This document shows, piece by piece, positions 16,257 through 25,960 of a DNA stretch of 64,000 nt. Below the pieces are notes generated by a model. The model did not search any database. It was not told where the DNA came from and was given only the letters and a program-made list of their open reading frames with translations. The stretch is from Wocania ichthyoenteri Th78 (GTDB lineage: Bacteria; Bacteroidota; Bacteroidia; Flavobacteriales; Flavobacteriaceae). Location: positions 496,001 through 560,000 of the forward strand of contig NZ_KN525716.1 in assembly GCF_000789235.1 (NCBI RefSeq), written 5' to 3'. A program made the position numbers and the translations under genes. Within the stretch, counting starts at the first letter, position 1. Every line of letters begins with the position of its first letter.

Positions 16257-18581
16257 TTAGCGGACAATAATTTCGTCAACGAAAATCCAAGTGTCATTTC
16301 CTCTTTCAGATTTCTTTAAATTTTTAGCTTTTACTTTAACAAATCGCACTTTTTGAGTATCAAAATCGATGCTAAAATCTTTAAGTGTTATTCCTGCATT
16401 ATTTTGATACGGTCTGTCGATTTTTCCAACACTAGAGAATATTTTTCCATCGTTAGACACTAATACTTCAACTTGCGTTGGAAAATAAATGCTCGGTCCT
16501 TGGCTTTCCATTGTTCCAACAGATACATTAGAGATCTCGGTTTCATCTTCTAAATCTATAGTCAATTCCATATCTTTTACTAACCACGCTTGCCATTGCC
16601 CATCATGGAAATTTTTAGTTCCACGAACAATATTTACCATGTTTGCAGATTCTTTTCCTTTGTAGCTATCGCTGTATTTAGTATTGTAAACCACTTTTTT
16701 ACCAACCGCTTTATGATAATTAAATGTTTTTTTAAATACTTTTCCAACAGGTTTATTATCCTCGTAAAGCGATGCTTTTATGGTTGTAGTTGAATTGATT
16801 TCAATGGGTTTAGTATAAGCAATTGCAGTTTCATCAAGTGGCGTATCATTTAAAGCATAACGAATATCTGCCACAGGAAACTCATTTTTTAATGATATAG
16901 TAATGGTATTTGTGGTGTCATCAACATCAGTCTCAGATCTTAAAGTATACGCACTTTTTGCATAATTTATGCCTTGATGCTTATAACTTATAAAAATATT
17001 TTCCATACGTGATGAAAAATTCGTCCAATCTCTACTTCCTTTGGAACTCCAAAGTGCTTCGGATAAAGCTGCTAACCTTGGATAAATCATATATTCTGAA
17101 TGCGATTCGGTAGTAATATGTTCTGCCCATAAATTGGCTTGTCCACCTAAAACATGTTTTGCTTGTTCATCACTCATCGTTTCAACAATAGGATCAAATT
17201 GATACACTTTACTTACTGGCGAATTTCCGCCCCAAGCTAAAGGTTCTGTATCTATTGGTCCTTGATAATGATCAAAATAACAATGTGTGCCTGGTGTCAT
17301 TACCACATCGTGTCCTTGTTCTGAGGCTTCTAATCCGCCTTTAACACCGCGCCAACTCATAACGGTTGCTCCCGGTGCTAATCCGCCTTCTAAAATTTCG
17401 TCCCAACCAATAAGCACGCGTTCTTTAGAGCTTATAAAACGTTCCATACGTTTTATAAAATAGCTTTGTAACTCTTCTGGAGATTTAAGATTCTCATCCT
17501 TCATGCGTTTTTTACAATGTATACATGCTTTCCAATTGGTTTTTGTGGCCTCATCTCCACCAACATGAATATATTTTGATGGAAACAATTCCATAACTTC
17601 AGTTAATACATCTTCTAAAAATTCAAAGGTAGAATCTTTTCCTGCGCAATAAATATCGGTTATTGGCCATAAGCCACCCGATGGCACTGGAACAGGTTTT
17701 TCTAAACAAGATAATTCTGGATACGAAGCTATAGCACTTGTAACATGCGCTGGCATTTCAATTTCTGGCACTACGGTTACACCACGACTTTCTGCATAAA
17801 CTACAATTTCTTTAATATCTTCTTGAGTATAAAAACCACCATAAGTTGCTTTTTCATCTAATTCTGGAGTGTAACGACCATCCCATGGCTTATCTTCTTG
17901 ATCAACTCTAAATGCACCAACTTCGGTTAGTTTAGGATATTTTTTAATTTCTATACGCCAGCCTTGGTCATCTACCAAATGAAAATGAAACGTATTCATT
18001 TTATGATACGCTAAACGATCGATTGTTTTTTTAATATATTCTTTTTTAAAGAAATGACGAGACACATCTAACATTAAACCTCGCCATTGAAAACGTGGTG
18101 CATCCACTATTTCAAGATTAGGAATTACCCAATTAACATCTGTAATTTTAGATTGTGACTCAATAGCAGTTGGCAATAATTGTCTAAGTGTTTGAACACC
18201 ATATAAAAGCCCATTAAAATCGTTAAATTCAATAGTTATTATATTATTTTCGACTACTAATTTATAGCCTTCTTCTTCTATATTTTCTGAAGTTTTAAAT
18301 TGAATAAAATTTGATTTAGGCTGAGCTTTAACCATTTTTAAATCCCACCCTTGAGCCATTTTAAATCTATCAATTAAAATTTGAGAAACTGTAGATTGCG
18401 CCTCATCTGTAACATAAAAGACCGTGTTTTCGTTAAACTCGAAATTTCCTTCGTTTAGTTTTAAGGTTTCAGGTTTTGGAATAACTTGAATATCATTTTC
18501 AGTAAACACCTTAGTTTCTTTAGTATCACAACTAAAAACAATCAGGCTTAATGTAAACACTATTAATACTTTTAATTTCAT
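16257..18581 (-). CDS. GH20 beta-N-acetylhexosaminidase with CHB_HEX_C-like and F5/8-like tail
   Basis: I start this gene at 18581, giving 774 residues. The MKLKVLIV start gives a standard lipoprotein signal (VFSC, Cys18), whereas the longer frame to 18620 would overlap the upstream GH92. GH20 enzymes release terminal beta-GlcNAc or beta-GalNAc by substrate-assisted catalysis. An N-terminal GH20b domain covers about 25-150. The catalytic barrel has FHFHLVDDQGWR, EIEMPAH and HVGGDEA with the Asp343-Glu344 pair. The C-terminus adds a chitobiase-like domain (about 555-625) and an F5/8-like module (about 635-774) ending DTWIFVDEIIV, homologous to the tails of two cassette proteins downstream. The gap to the GH92 upstream is 22 bp. 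Confidence 0.93.
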   Translation of the reverse strand: MKLKVLIVFTLSLIVFSCDTKETKVFTENDIQVIPKPETLKLNEGNFEFNENTVFYVTDEAQSTVSQILIDRFKMAQGWDLKMVKAQPKSNFIQFKTSENIEEEGYKLVVENNIITIEFNDFNGLLYGVQTLRQLLPTAIESQSKITDVNWVIPNLEIVDAPRFQWRGLMLDVSRHFFKKEYIKKTIDRLAYHKMNTFHFHLVDDQGWRIEIKKYPKLTEVGAFRVDQEDKPWDGRYTPELDEKATYGGFYTQEDIKEIVVYAESRGVTVVPEIEMPAHVTSAIASYPELSCLEKPVPVPSGGLWPITDIYCAGKDSTFEFLEDVLTEVMELFPSKYIHVGGDEATKTNWKACIHCKKRMKDENLKSPEELQSYFIKRMERFISSKERVLIGWDEILEGGLAPGATVMSWRGVKGGLEASEQGHDVVMTPGTHCYFDHYQGPIDTEPLAWGGNSPVSKVYQFDPIVETMSDEQAKHVLGGQANLWAEHITTESHSEYMIYPRLAALSEALWSSKGSRDWTNFSSRMENIFISYKHQGINYAKSAYTLRSETDVDDTTNTITISLKNEFPVADIRYALNDTPLDETAIAYTKPIEINSTTTIKASLYEDNKPVGKVFKKTFNYHKAVGKKVVYNTKYSDSYKGKESANMVNIVRGTKNFHDGQWQAWLVKDMELTIDLEDETEISNVSVGTMESQGPSIYFPTQVEVLVSNDGKIFSSVGKIDRPYQNNAGITLKDFSIDFDTQKVRFVKVKAKNLKKSERGNDTWIFVDEIIVR

Positions 18582-18603
18582 CAGTCTTTTTTTTATTTTA
18601 TTA

Positions 18604-20802
18604 TTACTTTTTAGGAACATCGCTCATTGTAAAAACTAGTGTTCCCCCGTTTATTATTTCTTTATGTGAAATGTAATTTCTGCTAATTGTTTGTCCGTTT
18701 AACATAATAGATTCAATATATTTATTAGTTTTTGAATTGTTAATCGTCTCAATTTTAAACCGCTTGCCGTTTTCTAAATTGATGGTGGCTTTATCAAAAA
18801 TTGGTGAACCAAAACTATACAATCCTTCTGCTGGATTTACTGGATAAAATCCTAAACTGCCAAAAATATACCACGACGACATTTGCCCACAATCCTCATT
18901 TCCGCAGTGTCCGTTTGGTTCATTTTTATACTGCGTTTCAAGAATTTCTCTAACTATCTTTTGCGTTTTCCAAGGTTTATCAATGTTATTATACAAATAT
19001 GCTACATGATGACTGGGCTCGTTACCGTGTGCGTATTGCCCAATCATTCCTGTGCTGAAAATTGGTAATTCATCAGTTGGTAACGGATTTAGCGTAAACA
19101 TAGAATCTAGTTTTTGCTCAAATCGCTCTTTACCACCAACGGTTTCAATAAGTCCGTTAACATCATGCTGAACCGACCAAAAGTATTGCCATGCGTTACT
19201 TTCACAGAAATAAGCAGAGTAATCTTTAGGAATAAAGTCTTTTACAAATGTGCCATCTTCTAATTTTGGGCGCATAAAACTACTTTTAGCATCGTACACG
19301 TTTTTCCAATTTTCTGAGCGTTTTAAGAAATATTCATAATCATCGGTTTTATTTAAAACTTTTGCAAATTGCGCCACACACCAATCGCCATAAGCATATT
19401 CTAATGTTTTTGAAACCGACCAGTTTTCGTGCGTTTCATCAACAGGAATAAACCCAAGTTTTTTATAAATATCAATTTGTCTGCTATCGTCCATCGCGCT
19501 TGCTTTACAAGCTTCAAAAGCTAATTGCGCATCAAAATCGATGCCTTTAAAATAGGCATCAACAATTACAGGAATGGCGTGATAGCCAATCATCATATTA
19601 GTTTCATTACCCTGCATGGACCAAACTGGTAACAATCCTGTTTCTTGGTAGTGTGCCAGTAACGATTGTACCATATCACTAACACGTTCTGGATGCATAA
19701 TCGTATATAACGGATGTGCTGCTCTGTAGGTATCCCACAACGAAAACGTGTCATACCTTTCGTAGCCTTCAGCTTTCATTATAGTATCATTTGCTCCTTT
19801 ATAATTACTGTTATAATCGCTTAAAAGTGTTGGTGCTAACATGCTCTGGTAAAGCATAGTATAAAAAATATGCTTTTGGGTTTCGTTTTTAGTTTCTATG
19901 TTAATTTTTTGCAATTGATTTTCCCAAATGCTATCCGCTTGTTTTTTATAAGTTTCAAAATTAAAATGTGGTGCTTCATTTTTTAAAGATAATGTAGCAC
20001 CTTCATCATTTGCTGTTGAAAGCCCTGTTTTTAAAACAATTACCTCATTTTCTCTTGTATTATAATTTAAGATGATTTTTGTGTTTTTTGCTTTTGCAAA
20101 ATGTTTAACTAGAGTATCATTTTGATATAATTGATACGACTCAAAAGGCTTTGAAAATTCAATTTGAAAATACACGCGTTGATCTTTTGCCCAACCTGTA
20201 GATTTTCGGTAACCTTCAATAGTGGTATTATTTATAACCTTGATATATGTGTCGGTTGGCACATCCCAATTGAGCGCATAACCTAAATCAATATGAATTT
20301 GCGATAAACTATCATGTGGAAATGTGTATTTATGAATGCCTGTGCGTTTGGTTGCAGTAACTTCGGCTTTAATGCCATAATCTAACAAATCGACTGAATA
20401 ATAACCGGGTGATGCTGCTTCTTTATTATGCGAAAAACTAGAAAACGGTTTGAAATTATTGTCTTTAATACGTTTATTGAATCTGCTATTGGTTGGCATG
20501 ACCAAAATATCGTATAAATCGCCTGCCCCGGTGCCGGTTAAATGCATGTGCGAAAACCCGGAAATAATGGAATCTTGATAAAAATATCCCGCAATGCGAT
20601 CCCAACCCGGAATACCAATATCTGGACTTAATTGTACCATCCCGAAAGGTACTGTTGCTCCCGGATACGTATTTCCCGGACCATCAGTACCTATAAACGG
20701 ATTAACATAATATGTTAATTTTTTAGTGGATTCATTTTTATCTTTAGTACAATTAAAAAATAGTAAACCAATTAAGATTAAAATGACACTTTTCTTTAAC
20801 AT
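18604..20802 (-). CDS. GH92 exo-alpha-mannosidase lipoprotein
   Basis: This 732-residue GH92 lipoprotein (lipobox FFNC, Cys18) has the canonical motif set: NPFIGTDGPGNTYPG at the N-terminus, WDTYRAAHPL, SVSKTLEYAYGDW, CESNAWQYFW with the putative general-acid Glu, and GNEDCGQMSSWY at residues 634-645. It closely resembles the GH92 at 25961 in architecture and is the sort of enzyme that trims alpha-1,2 or alpha-1,3 mannose from high-mannose N-glycans. The exact linkage cannot be read from sequence. It starts 2 bp after the GH10-like gene and is followed 22 bp later by GH20, so mannose and GlcNAc removal are co-expressed. Confidence 0.94.
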   Translation of the reverse strand: MLKKSVILILIGLLFFNCTKDKNESTKKLTYYVNPFIGTDGPGNTYPGATVPFGMVQLSPDIGIPGWDRIAGYFYQDSIISGFSHMHLTGTGAGDLYDILVMPTNSRFNKRIKDNNFKPFSSFSHNKEAASPGYYSVDLLDYGIKAEVTATKRTGIHKYTFPHDSLSQIHIDLGYALNWDVPTDTYIKVINNTTIEGYRKSTGWAKDQRVYFQIEFSKPFESYQLYQNDTLVKHFAKAKNTKIILNYNTRENEVIVLKTGLSTANDEGATLSLKNEAPHFNFETYKKQADSIWENQLQKINIETKNETQKHIFYTMLYQSMLAPTLLSDYNSNYKGANDTIMKAEGYERYDTFSLWDTYRAAHPLYTIMHPERVSDMVQSLLAHYQETGLLPVWSMQGNETNMMIGYHAIPVIVDAYFKGIDFDAQLAFEACKASAMDDSRQIDIYKKLGFIPVDETHENWSVSKTLEYAYGDWCVAQFAKVLNKTDDYEYFLKRSENWKNVYDAKSSFMRPKLEDGTFVKDFIPKDYSAYFCESNAWQYFWSVQHDVNGLIETVGGKERFEQKLDSMFTLNPLPTDELPIFSTGMIGQYAHGNEPSHHVAYLYNNIDKPWKTQKIVREILETQYKNEPNGHCGNEDCGQMSSWYIFGSLGFYPVNPAEGLYSFGSPIFDKATINLENGKRFKIETINNSKTNKYIESIMLNGQTISRNYISHKEIINGGTLVFTMSDVPKK

Positions 20803-20804
20803 GA

Positions 20805-21929
20805 TTATTTATTAATTAATGCTTTTGTTTCTTTTATAGCTTTTAAATATTCATCAGTTAGCGCTGGCGCATCAAAAAAGGTAACACCTTTTGCGCCATT
20901 ATCTTTGGCATGCATAATGGCTTGTTTTAATTCTTCAACCGATTTAAAATCTGGCATATAAACACCTGTATTTATGGCAATGTTTTCAGATTCAACATCG
21001 GTAACACCTTGTTTAGTTGCGTATCCAATCCAATCTACTTCTTCATTATAAAATCCGTGATAAATCATTGGGTAAACTTCATCAATATCCCATTTATCCC
21101 AACGTTGACGCACCATGTGGTCTGCCATTTCTGGATAAGGAAATACTGCTGCTGTTAATATTTTATTGTTTGCATGTGCAATTTTATAAGCATCATCAAC
21201 TACGGATTTTATAGCATTCAATCTGAAATTTTTCCACTCCATGTCAATAGACGTGTTTTTGCTGTCTCTTGGGTTTTTATGATGTATTTTTTCGAACGCA
21301 CCAACACATTCATCACAATAACAGAAATCAAATTCTGCCATTTCGGTATCTTGTACTAAATTGTATTTTGGCAATAAGCCAATTGGTAAAAAAATATCTG
21401 AAAAACGAATGTAATCTAAATGTACACTTTCTACACCTTCAACTTTTGCCAAACCTTCAACCAAACCTAAAACGTGATTACGAGATTCCTTTCTGGTTGG
21501 GCATAACCATTGATAATAATCTACATAAGGACGTGTATCGAAACATGATTTTCCATCTCTACTCACAACATACCATTCTGGGTGTTTAAGTGCCACAGTG
21601 TCTCCGGGTCTGTTCATAGCCATTATCCAAGCATGCACATTTAAACCAGCTGCTTTTGCAATTGGTGTTAATCGTGCTAATTCTTTTGGGTCTGTGCCTG
21701 TGTTTATGAGTACCTCATCGATACCTCCAGCTTTATATTTTTTAAATTCGGCTTCGTAAAACGCGTTAGGTTTTTCTTTATTTGAAGTTATCCACGTTCC
21801 AAATTTAAAGGCTTCTTTAGTAATTTCAGTTGGAGCAGTTTCTGTGCTTTCCTGTTTTCTTTCTTTTTGATTACAAGCAACAAAAATTAGTAATGCTAAT
21901 AGAATTGATAGTTTTTTTAGTGTTTTCAT
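20805..21929 (-). CDS. GH10-like TIM-barrel lipoprotein, putative glycoside hydrolase
   Basis: This 374-residue lipoprotein (lipobox FVAC, Cys19) resembles the broad COG1649/GHL10 group of putative glycosidases. Features are FGTWITSN at the start of the barrel, VHAWIMAMNRPGD, SVHLDYIRFSD (the characteristic Asp on a barrel strand), a CYCDECVG cysteine cluster and DIDEVYPMIYHGFY. The family is annotated as glycosidase-like, but few members have a measured activity. The HLDYIRF motif is the best clue to a catalytic site. It lies 9 bp after the CBM9-like gene and 2 bp before GH92. Its position next to GH130 and GH92 suggests a role in N-glycan core or mannan breakdown, which is inference. Confidence 0.75.
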   Translation of the reverse strand: MKTLKKLSILLALLIFVACNQKERKQESTETAPTEITKEAFKFGTWITSNKEKPNAFYEAEFKKYKAGGIDEVLINTGTDPKELARLTPIAKAAGLNVHAWIMAMNRPGDTVALKHPEWYVVSRDGKSCFDTRPYVDYYQWLCPTRKESRNHVLGLVEGLAKVEGVESVHLDYIRFSDIFLPIGLLPKYNLVQDTEMAEFDFCYCDECVGAFEKIHHKNPRDSKNTSIDMEWKNFRLNAIKSVVDDAYKIAHANNKILTAAVFPYPEMADHMVRQRWDKWDIDEVYPMIYHGFYNEEVDWIGYATKQGVTDVESENIAINTGVYMPDFKSVEELKQAIMHAKDNGAKGVTFFDAPALTDEYLKAIKETKALINK

Positions 21930-21938
21930 CTTATTTTT

Positions 21939-23012
21939 TTATTTAGAAATGAATTTTCCGTCTTCTTTTAAAATTAATGTTTTTTGAGTAAATGGACTTA
22001 TAATGATTAAATTCCAACCTGTATCGTGAAATTTTAATTCTGGAATTATTGCTTTTTCATCAACTGTAAATAGCTTTAAAAGTGTTTTATCTGCCAATTG
22101 CCATGAGTTTGTTTTTTTAAAGTGTCCCTTTTGTTTTCTATATATCTCGTACATTTTCCACTTTATTTTATCGTCTTGCGGAATAGTGAAGGTTTCATCA
22201 CCACCAACTTCTTTAGAAGAAAAATAAACGTATCCCCAGTTTTCTGGCAAGTGCATATTTATAACACCAGTTGGAGACCATACCCAATTATACTCGTGTA
22301 AAAACTTACCGTCTTTACCTTTTTTACGTGAATATTTCCCATGTATAATATCGTGTTCCCAATTTACTCTTGAAAAATTAACACGATAAAATTGATTTCT
22401 TGGCACGTTATCTTGATTATAAGCTGTTCTTAAATTTTTAAAAGGAATGGCTATTTCAAGCGTCCAACTTTTGTCAACATCATTTGGATTATTTAATGTA
22501 CCATCAACCGTTATTGCCGATTTTAAACCTGTATAATTCCAGTCATTTAATACCACATTACCAAGTTCCCTGTAAGGTTTATTTATAAACAAATCCCAAA
22601 CCGTATTAAGGGCATTAATTTCTAATTCGTAATAATTATGAGTATCACCATCAGGATCTATAAACACTTCAAAGTCGTTATTATAAAACACAACAGCATC
22701 ACGTTCTTTTATATCACCCCAAACATGCGGTTCTTTCATTTCAGCCAAAATATAATAGTAATTTTCATCCCAAAGCATTTTTACGTTGGTTTCATATTTT
22801 GGGGTTTTGACACCTTCAATATCAATAAAATTATTCGTCCATTTTGCTTTTTCCCAAACCGCTTCATTGGCTTTACCATCAATAGTTATGGCTTCCGAAA
22901 TTTTATGAGCGACATAAGTTTGTGGAATAATTTCCTTTTTTGATTGTGCGCAACTTATTATAGAAACACAAAAAAAATATAGTGAAAAATATTTGTTTAA
23001 ACTTTGATTCAT
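21939..23012 (-). CDS. CBM9-like carbohydrate-binding lipoprotein
   Basis: This 357-residue protein has a lipoprotein-type signal (SIISC, Cys about 21). It is followed by a carbohydrate-binding family 9-like domain: ITIDGKANEAVWEKA, VKMLWDENYYYILAEM, NDFEVFIDPDGDTHNYYELEINALNT and WTLEIAIPFKNL are the usual landmarks. After about residue 260 comes a helical and beta C-terminal extension ending KTLILKEDGKFISK. Such proteins in polysaccharide loci are thought to bind glycans or act as accessory lyase-like proteins. No catalytic residues can be assigned. It lies 9 bp upstream of the GH10-like gene, and the 67-bp gap before it contains a REP-like repeat. Confidence 0.82.
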   Translation of the reverse strand: MNQSLNKYFSLYFFCVSIISCAQSKKEIIPQTYVAHKISEAITIDGKANEAVWEKAKWTNNFIDIEGVKTPKYETNVKMLWDENYYYILAEMKEPHVWGDIKERDAVVFYNNDFEVFIDPDGDTHNYYELEINALNTVWDLFINKPYRELGNVVLNDWNYTGLKSAITVDGTLNNPNDVDKSWTLEIAIPFKNLRTAYNQDNVPRNQFYRVNFSRVNWEHDIIHGKYSRKKGKDGKFLHEYNWVWSPTGVINMHLPENWGYVYFSSKEVGGDETFTIPQDDKIKWKMYEIYRKQKGHFKKTNSWQLADKTLLKLFTVDEKAIIPELKFHDTGWNLIIISPFTQKTLILKEDGKFISK

Positions 23013-23035
23013 TTTTATTCAAATGTTAAGACATC

Positions 23036-23068
23036 TTGACTACATTTCGACTTCACTCGATGTGACAA
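23036..23068. repeat. REP-like intergenic repeat
   Basis: The gap between GH130 and the CBM9-like gene holds a CATTTCGACTTCACTCGATG core flanked by TTGACTA and GTGACAATCA, with an imperfect inverted structure (TTTCGA / TCGATG). It resembles the short GC-richer extragenic repeats scattered in flavobacterial genomes. It lies inside a probable operon, so it may act as an mRNA hairpin. Confidence 0.5.
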
Positions 23069-23079
23069 TCAAAATTATT

Positions 23080-24051
23080 CTATAAACTATTATCTTTTGT
23101 AAATTGGATCACTTCACTTAATTTTCCATAAGCTAAACCAACAACAGTATCTGCTGCACCGTAATAAATGGCTAATTTATCTGATTCAGTATCATGTAAT
23201 GCAGCACACGGAAATACTACATTAGGCACATCGCCTACCATTTCGTATGTAGCAGCTGGACCTAATAAATAAGATTGTGTTCTATATTTCACTTTATCGG
23301 GTTCCTTTTCGTCTAAAAGCGCTGATCCCATAGCATATCGAAACCCATTACAGGTATTTATAACACCGTGATAAATCATTAACCAACCTTCGTCTGTTAA
23401 AATAGGAATAGGACCTGCTCCAATTTTTGTACATTGCCATGCGCTATCCTCAAAATTTGTTGCTTTCATTACGCAACGGTGCTCTCCCCAATATTTCATA
23501 TCGGGACTGTAACTAATATAAATATCGCCAAATGGTGTGTGTCCATTATCGCTTGGTCTGCTTAACATAGCATATTTTCCGTTTATTTTCTGCGGAAACA
23601 AAACACCATTTCTATTAAATGGTAAAAAAGCATTTTCGCACTGAAAAAACTCCTTAAAATCGAATGTGTATCCAATACCAATTGTTGGTCCATGATAGCC
23701 ATTACACCAGGTTATCCAATAGCGATCTTCAATGAATACTACACGTGGGTCGTATTTATAATCCGATTCTATCATATTGGTATTTCCTGCTTGCATTTTA
23801 ATGGGTTCGTGATTGATTTCCCAATCAATTCCATTTTTGCTAAAACCAGCAAAAATATTCATCTGTACTGCTTTATTATCGCATCTAAAAACACCTGCAT
23901 AGCCCTCTTTAAAAGCTACAACGGCACTATTAAATATACTATTAGAAGTTGGTATAGCATATCTATCTATTATCGGATTATTGCTATGACGCCATAAAAC
24001 ATCTTGACAATTTTCAGGCTTATCCTGCCAAGGAAAAATTTTGTTTTGCAT
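23080..24051 (-). CDS. GH130 beta-1,4-mannosyl-GlcNAc phosphorylase-like enzyme
   Basis: This 323-residue GH130 protein has no signal peptide, so it is cytoplasmic, unlike almost every other enzyme of the locus. GH130 enzymes phosphorolyse beta-mannosides to mannose-1-phosphate. Visible features are YKYDPRVVF (Asp101, the expected general acid), [25 protein letters not shown] with nearby Arg and His residues for phosphate, and the C-terminal [15 protein letters not shown]. The short N-terminus and the context of GH92 and GH20 genes favour the subgroup acting on Man-beta-1,4-GlcNAc from N-glycan cores. Mannan phosphorylase activity remains possible. It starts 2 bp after the symporter gene, which probably supplies its substrate. 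Confidence 0.9.
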   Translation of the reverse strand: MQNKIFPWQDKPENCQDVLWRHSNNPIIDRYAIPTSNSIFNSAVVAFKEGYAGVFRCDNKAVQMNIFAGFSKNGIDWEINHEPIKMQAGNTNMIESDYKYDPRVVFIEDRYWITWCNGYHGPTIGIGYTFDFKEFFQCENAFLPFNRNGVLFPQKINGKYAMLSRPSDNGHTPFGDIYISYSPDMKYWGEHRCVMKATNFEDSAWQCTKIGAGPIPILTDEGWLMIYHGVINTCNGFRYAMGSALLDEKEPDKVKYRTQSYLLGPAATYEMVGDVPNVVFPCAALHDTESDKLAIYYGAADTVVGLAYGKLSEVIQFTKDNSL

Positions 24052-24053
24052 TC

Positions 24054-25931
24054 TTAATTTTTATATTTTTTTACTTTATCTAACCATGTGAATTTTAATA
24101 TTAATGATGTTATAGCAAAAACTAATAATGTCCACAACGTATTTTGATAGTCTCTTACCATAAAATAAATAGGTAGTAAAATCATACTAGATTGCCAAAT
24201 TACACCAATAACACAATTAATCATGTCACTCACAAAATCGTTGTTTTTTGTGAACGATTCATCTTCTTTTTTTAGCGCTTTGTATACTGGATTCCACCAT
24301 CCCCAAGGCCGTACATTAGTGTAAAAGTTTTTAAGAGTTTCCATATTAGTTGCTGGTGTTAACCAAGTGCCTAAAAAGGATCCTAAAAGGGATACAAAAA
24401 ATATAATTGGAAACACATAGATGGCTGGAATTTGGGCTAAATCATATAACCACGTGCCTACTTCAAAATTAGCTTTATTTTGATCTAATAAAAACTGAAG
24501 CGTAGCAATAATTAAACCCGCTAGCATACCCCAAAAATAACCCCAGCCATTAAAGCGCCACCAGATCCATTTTAAAAAGTTTGAAGCTACATAACCTCCG
24601 TATAATGCACTTGTAATCCAGAGTGTTAAAGAGTTTATAGAATCTGCAAAAAAACCCATAACAACACCAACAATTACCACAGCAAACGATGCGATATGAC
24701 TTGCTTTTATATAATGCTTAGATGATGCTTCTGGTTTAAAATATTTTTTATAAATATCGTTTACAATGTATGCTGGGCCAGAATTTACAAATGCTGAAAA
24801 GGTTGACATAAAAGCTGCTAAAAGTCCTGCTAACAGTAAACCTTTAATACCTACAGGAACATGAAAATTAATAACCTTTGGTAGTATAATTTCTAAATCG
24901 TTAGACCCAATACTTTTTAATGCACTCATTTCTGGAGTTAAGAAAACCAAACCTATAACTACTATACCTCCAATTAATAAATAACGTGGAATAAAAAGTA
25001 CCAAATTAGTAAATCCACTCATGTAAGCTGCTTCTTTAACAGAACGTGTTGACAAAATGCGTTGCATATCGTAACTTGGTGTTGGTCCTGCAATACTTGC
25101 AAAAATACCTTTAAATAAAGACATCCCTATAAAAGCACCAAACATTTTATAGCCTTGAGAATCTATTAAATCGTTAAATGATTTGAGTTTTCCATCCCAG
25201 AATCCTTCAAGCTCCATTCCAAATAAAATGGAGTTCCATTCTTTAGGAATAACAGCTGCTATTTGTGCATCTGTAATCGTTACAAATGCATAAATGGTAA
25301 TCAAAATACCTGCCAAAACCATGATTCCGTATTGCAACACTTCGGTAGCTACAACAGAAAACATTCCTCCTTTTATGGTATAAATCGTGGTTAGAAAAAT
25401 AATGATGAGCGCATAACTTTGCTCAGAAGCTAATAAAGTAGTATCTCCCATTGTGAGTGTTAAATCCCAAGGTAAAATAATGGTCATAAATTTACCAACG
25501 CCTTCAAAGAAATATGCTATAAACCCAACTGATGCTATAATAGCAAAAATGGCGACAATAAGATGTGATGCTCTACCAGGTTTGTCATCACCAAAACGCG
25601 TTAAAATCCATTCAGAACCTGTCATGATATTAGAACGACGTATCCAGGCAGCGAGAAAAATCATAATGAAAATTTGATTCCAAATAGGCCAAATCCACAT
25701 AAACATAAAACTTTTAGCACCGTATAAAAACAGAATACCAACCATCCACGCTGTTCCAGAAACATCAAACATTCCAGAACCATTACTCAAACCTAAATAA
25801 TACCATTTAATACTATTTCCTCCTAAAAAATATGAATCTAATCCCTTTGAGGCTTTTTTAGAAATCCAAATACCTACTCCTAAAGTTAATACGATGTAGA
25901 TTACAATTATTGATACATCAATGATATCCAT
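24054..25931 (-). CDS. sodium:solute symporter (SSS family)
   Basis: This 625-residue SSS-family cation symporter has about 14 predicted membrane segments, beginning at residue 4. The N-terminal signature [17 protein letters not shown] and [16 protein letters not shown] match sugar- and organic-acid-type members. The C-terminus carries an extra pair of helices after a soluble loop (about 530-560), which is common in long family members. It sits between GH92 (29 bp) and GH130 (2 bp). The likely cargo is therefore the product handed from extracytoplasmic glycosidases to the cytoplasmic phosphorylase, namely Man-beta-1,4-GlcNAc or a monosaccharide. The cargo is inference; the transporter family is secure. 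Confidence 0.92.
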   Translation of the reverse strand: MDIIDVSIIVIYIVLTLGVGIWISKKASKGLDSYFLGGNSIKWYYLGLSNGSGMFDVSGTAWMVGILFLYGAKSFMFMWIWPIWNQIFIMIFLAAWIRRSNIMTGSEWILTRFGDDKPGRASHLIVAIFAIIASVGFIAYFFEGVGKFMTIILPWDLTLTMGDTTLLASEQSYALIIIFLTTIYTIKGGMFSVVATEVLQYGIMVLAGILITIYAFVTITDAQIAAVIPKEWNSILFGMELEGFWDGKLKSFNDLIDSQGYKMFGAFIGMSLFKGIFASIAGPTPSYDMQRILSTRSVKEAAYMSGFTNLVLFIPRYLLIGGIVVIGLVFLTPEMSALKSIGSNDLEIILPKVINFHVPVGIKGLLLAGLLAAFMSTFSAFVNSGPAYIVNDIYKKYFKPEASSKHYIKASHIASFAVVIVGVVMGFFADSINSLTLWITSALYGGYVASNFLKWIWWRFNGWGYFWGMLAGLIIATLQFLLDQNKANFEVGTWLYDLAQIPAIYVFPIIFFVSLLGSFLGTWLTPATNMETLKNFYTNVRPWGWWNPVYKALKKEDESFTKNNDFVSDMINCVIGVIWQSSMILLPIYFMVRDYQNTLWTLLVFAITSLILKFTWLDKVKKYKN

Positions 25932-25960
25932 TTACTATTTGGTTGTTAGTTAATTAGTGT

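Noticed and set aside
18582-18620. Longer start for GH20
   Set aside because: It overlaps the upstream GH92 and puts 13 charged residues ahead of the signal peptide.
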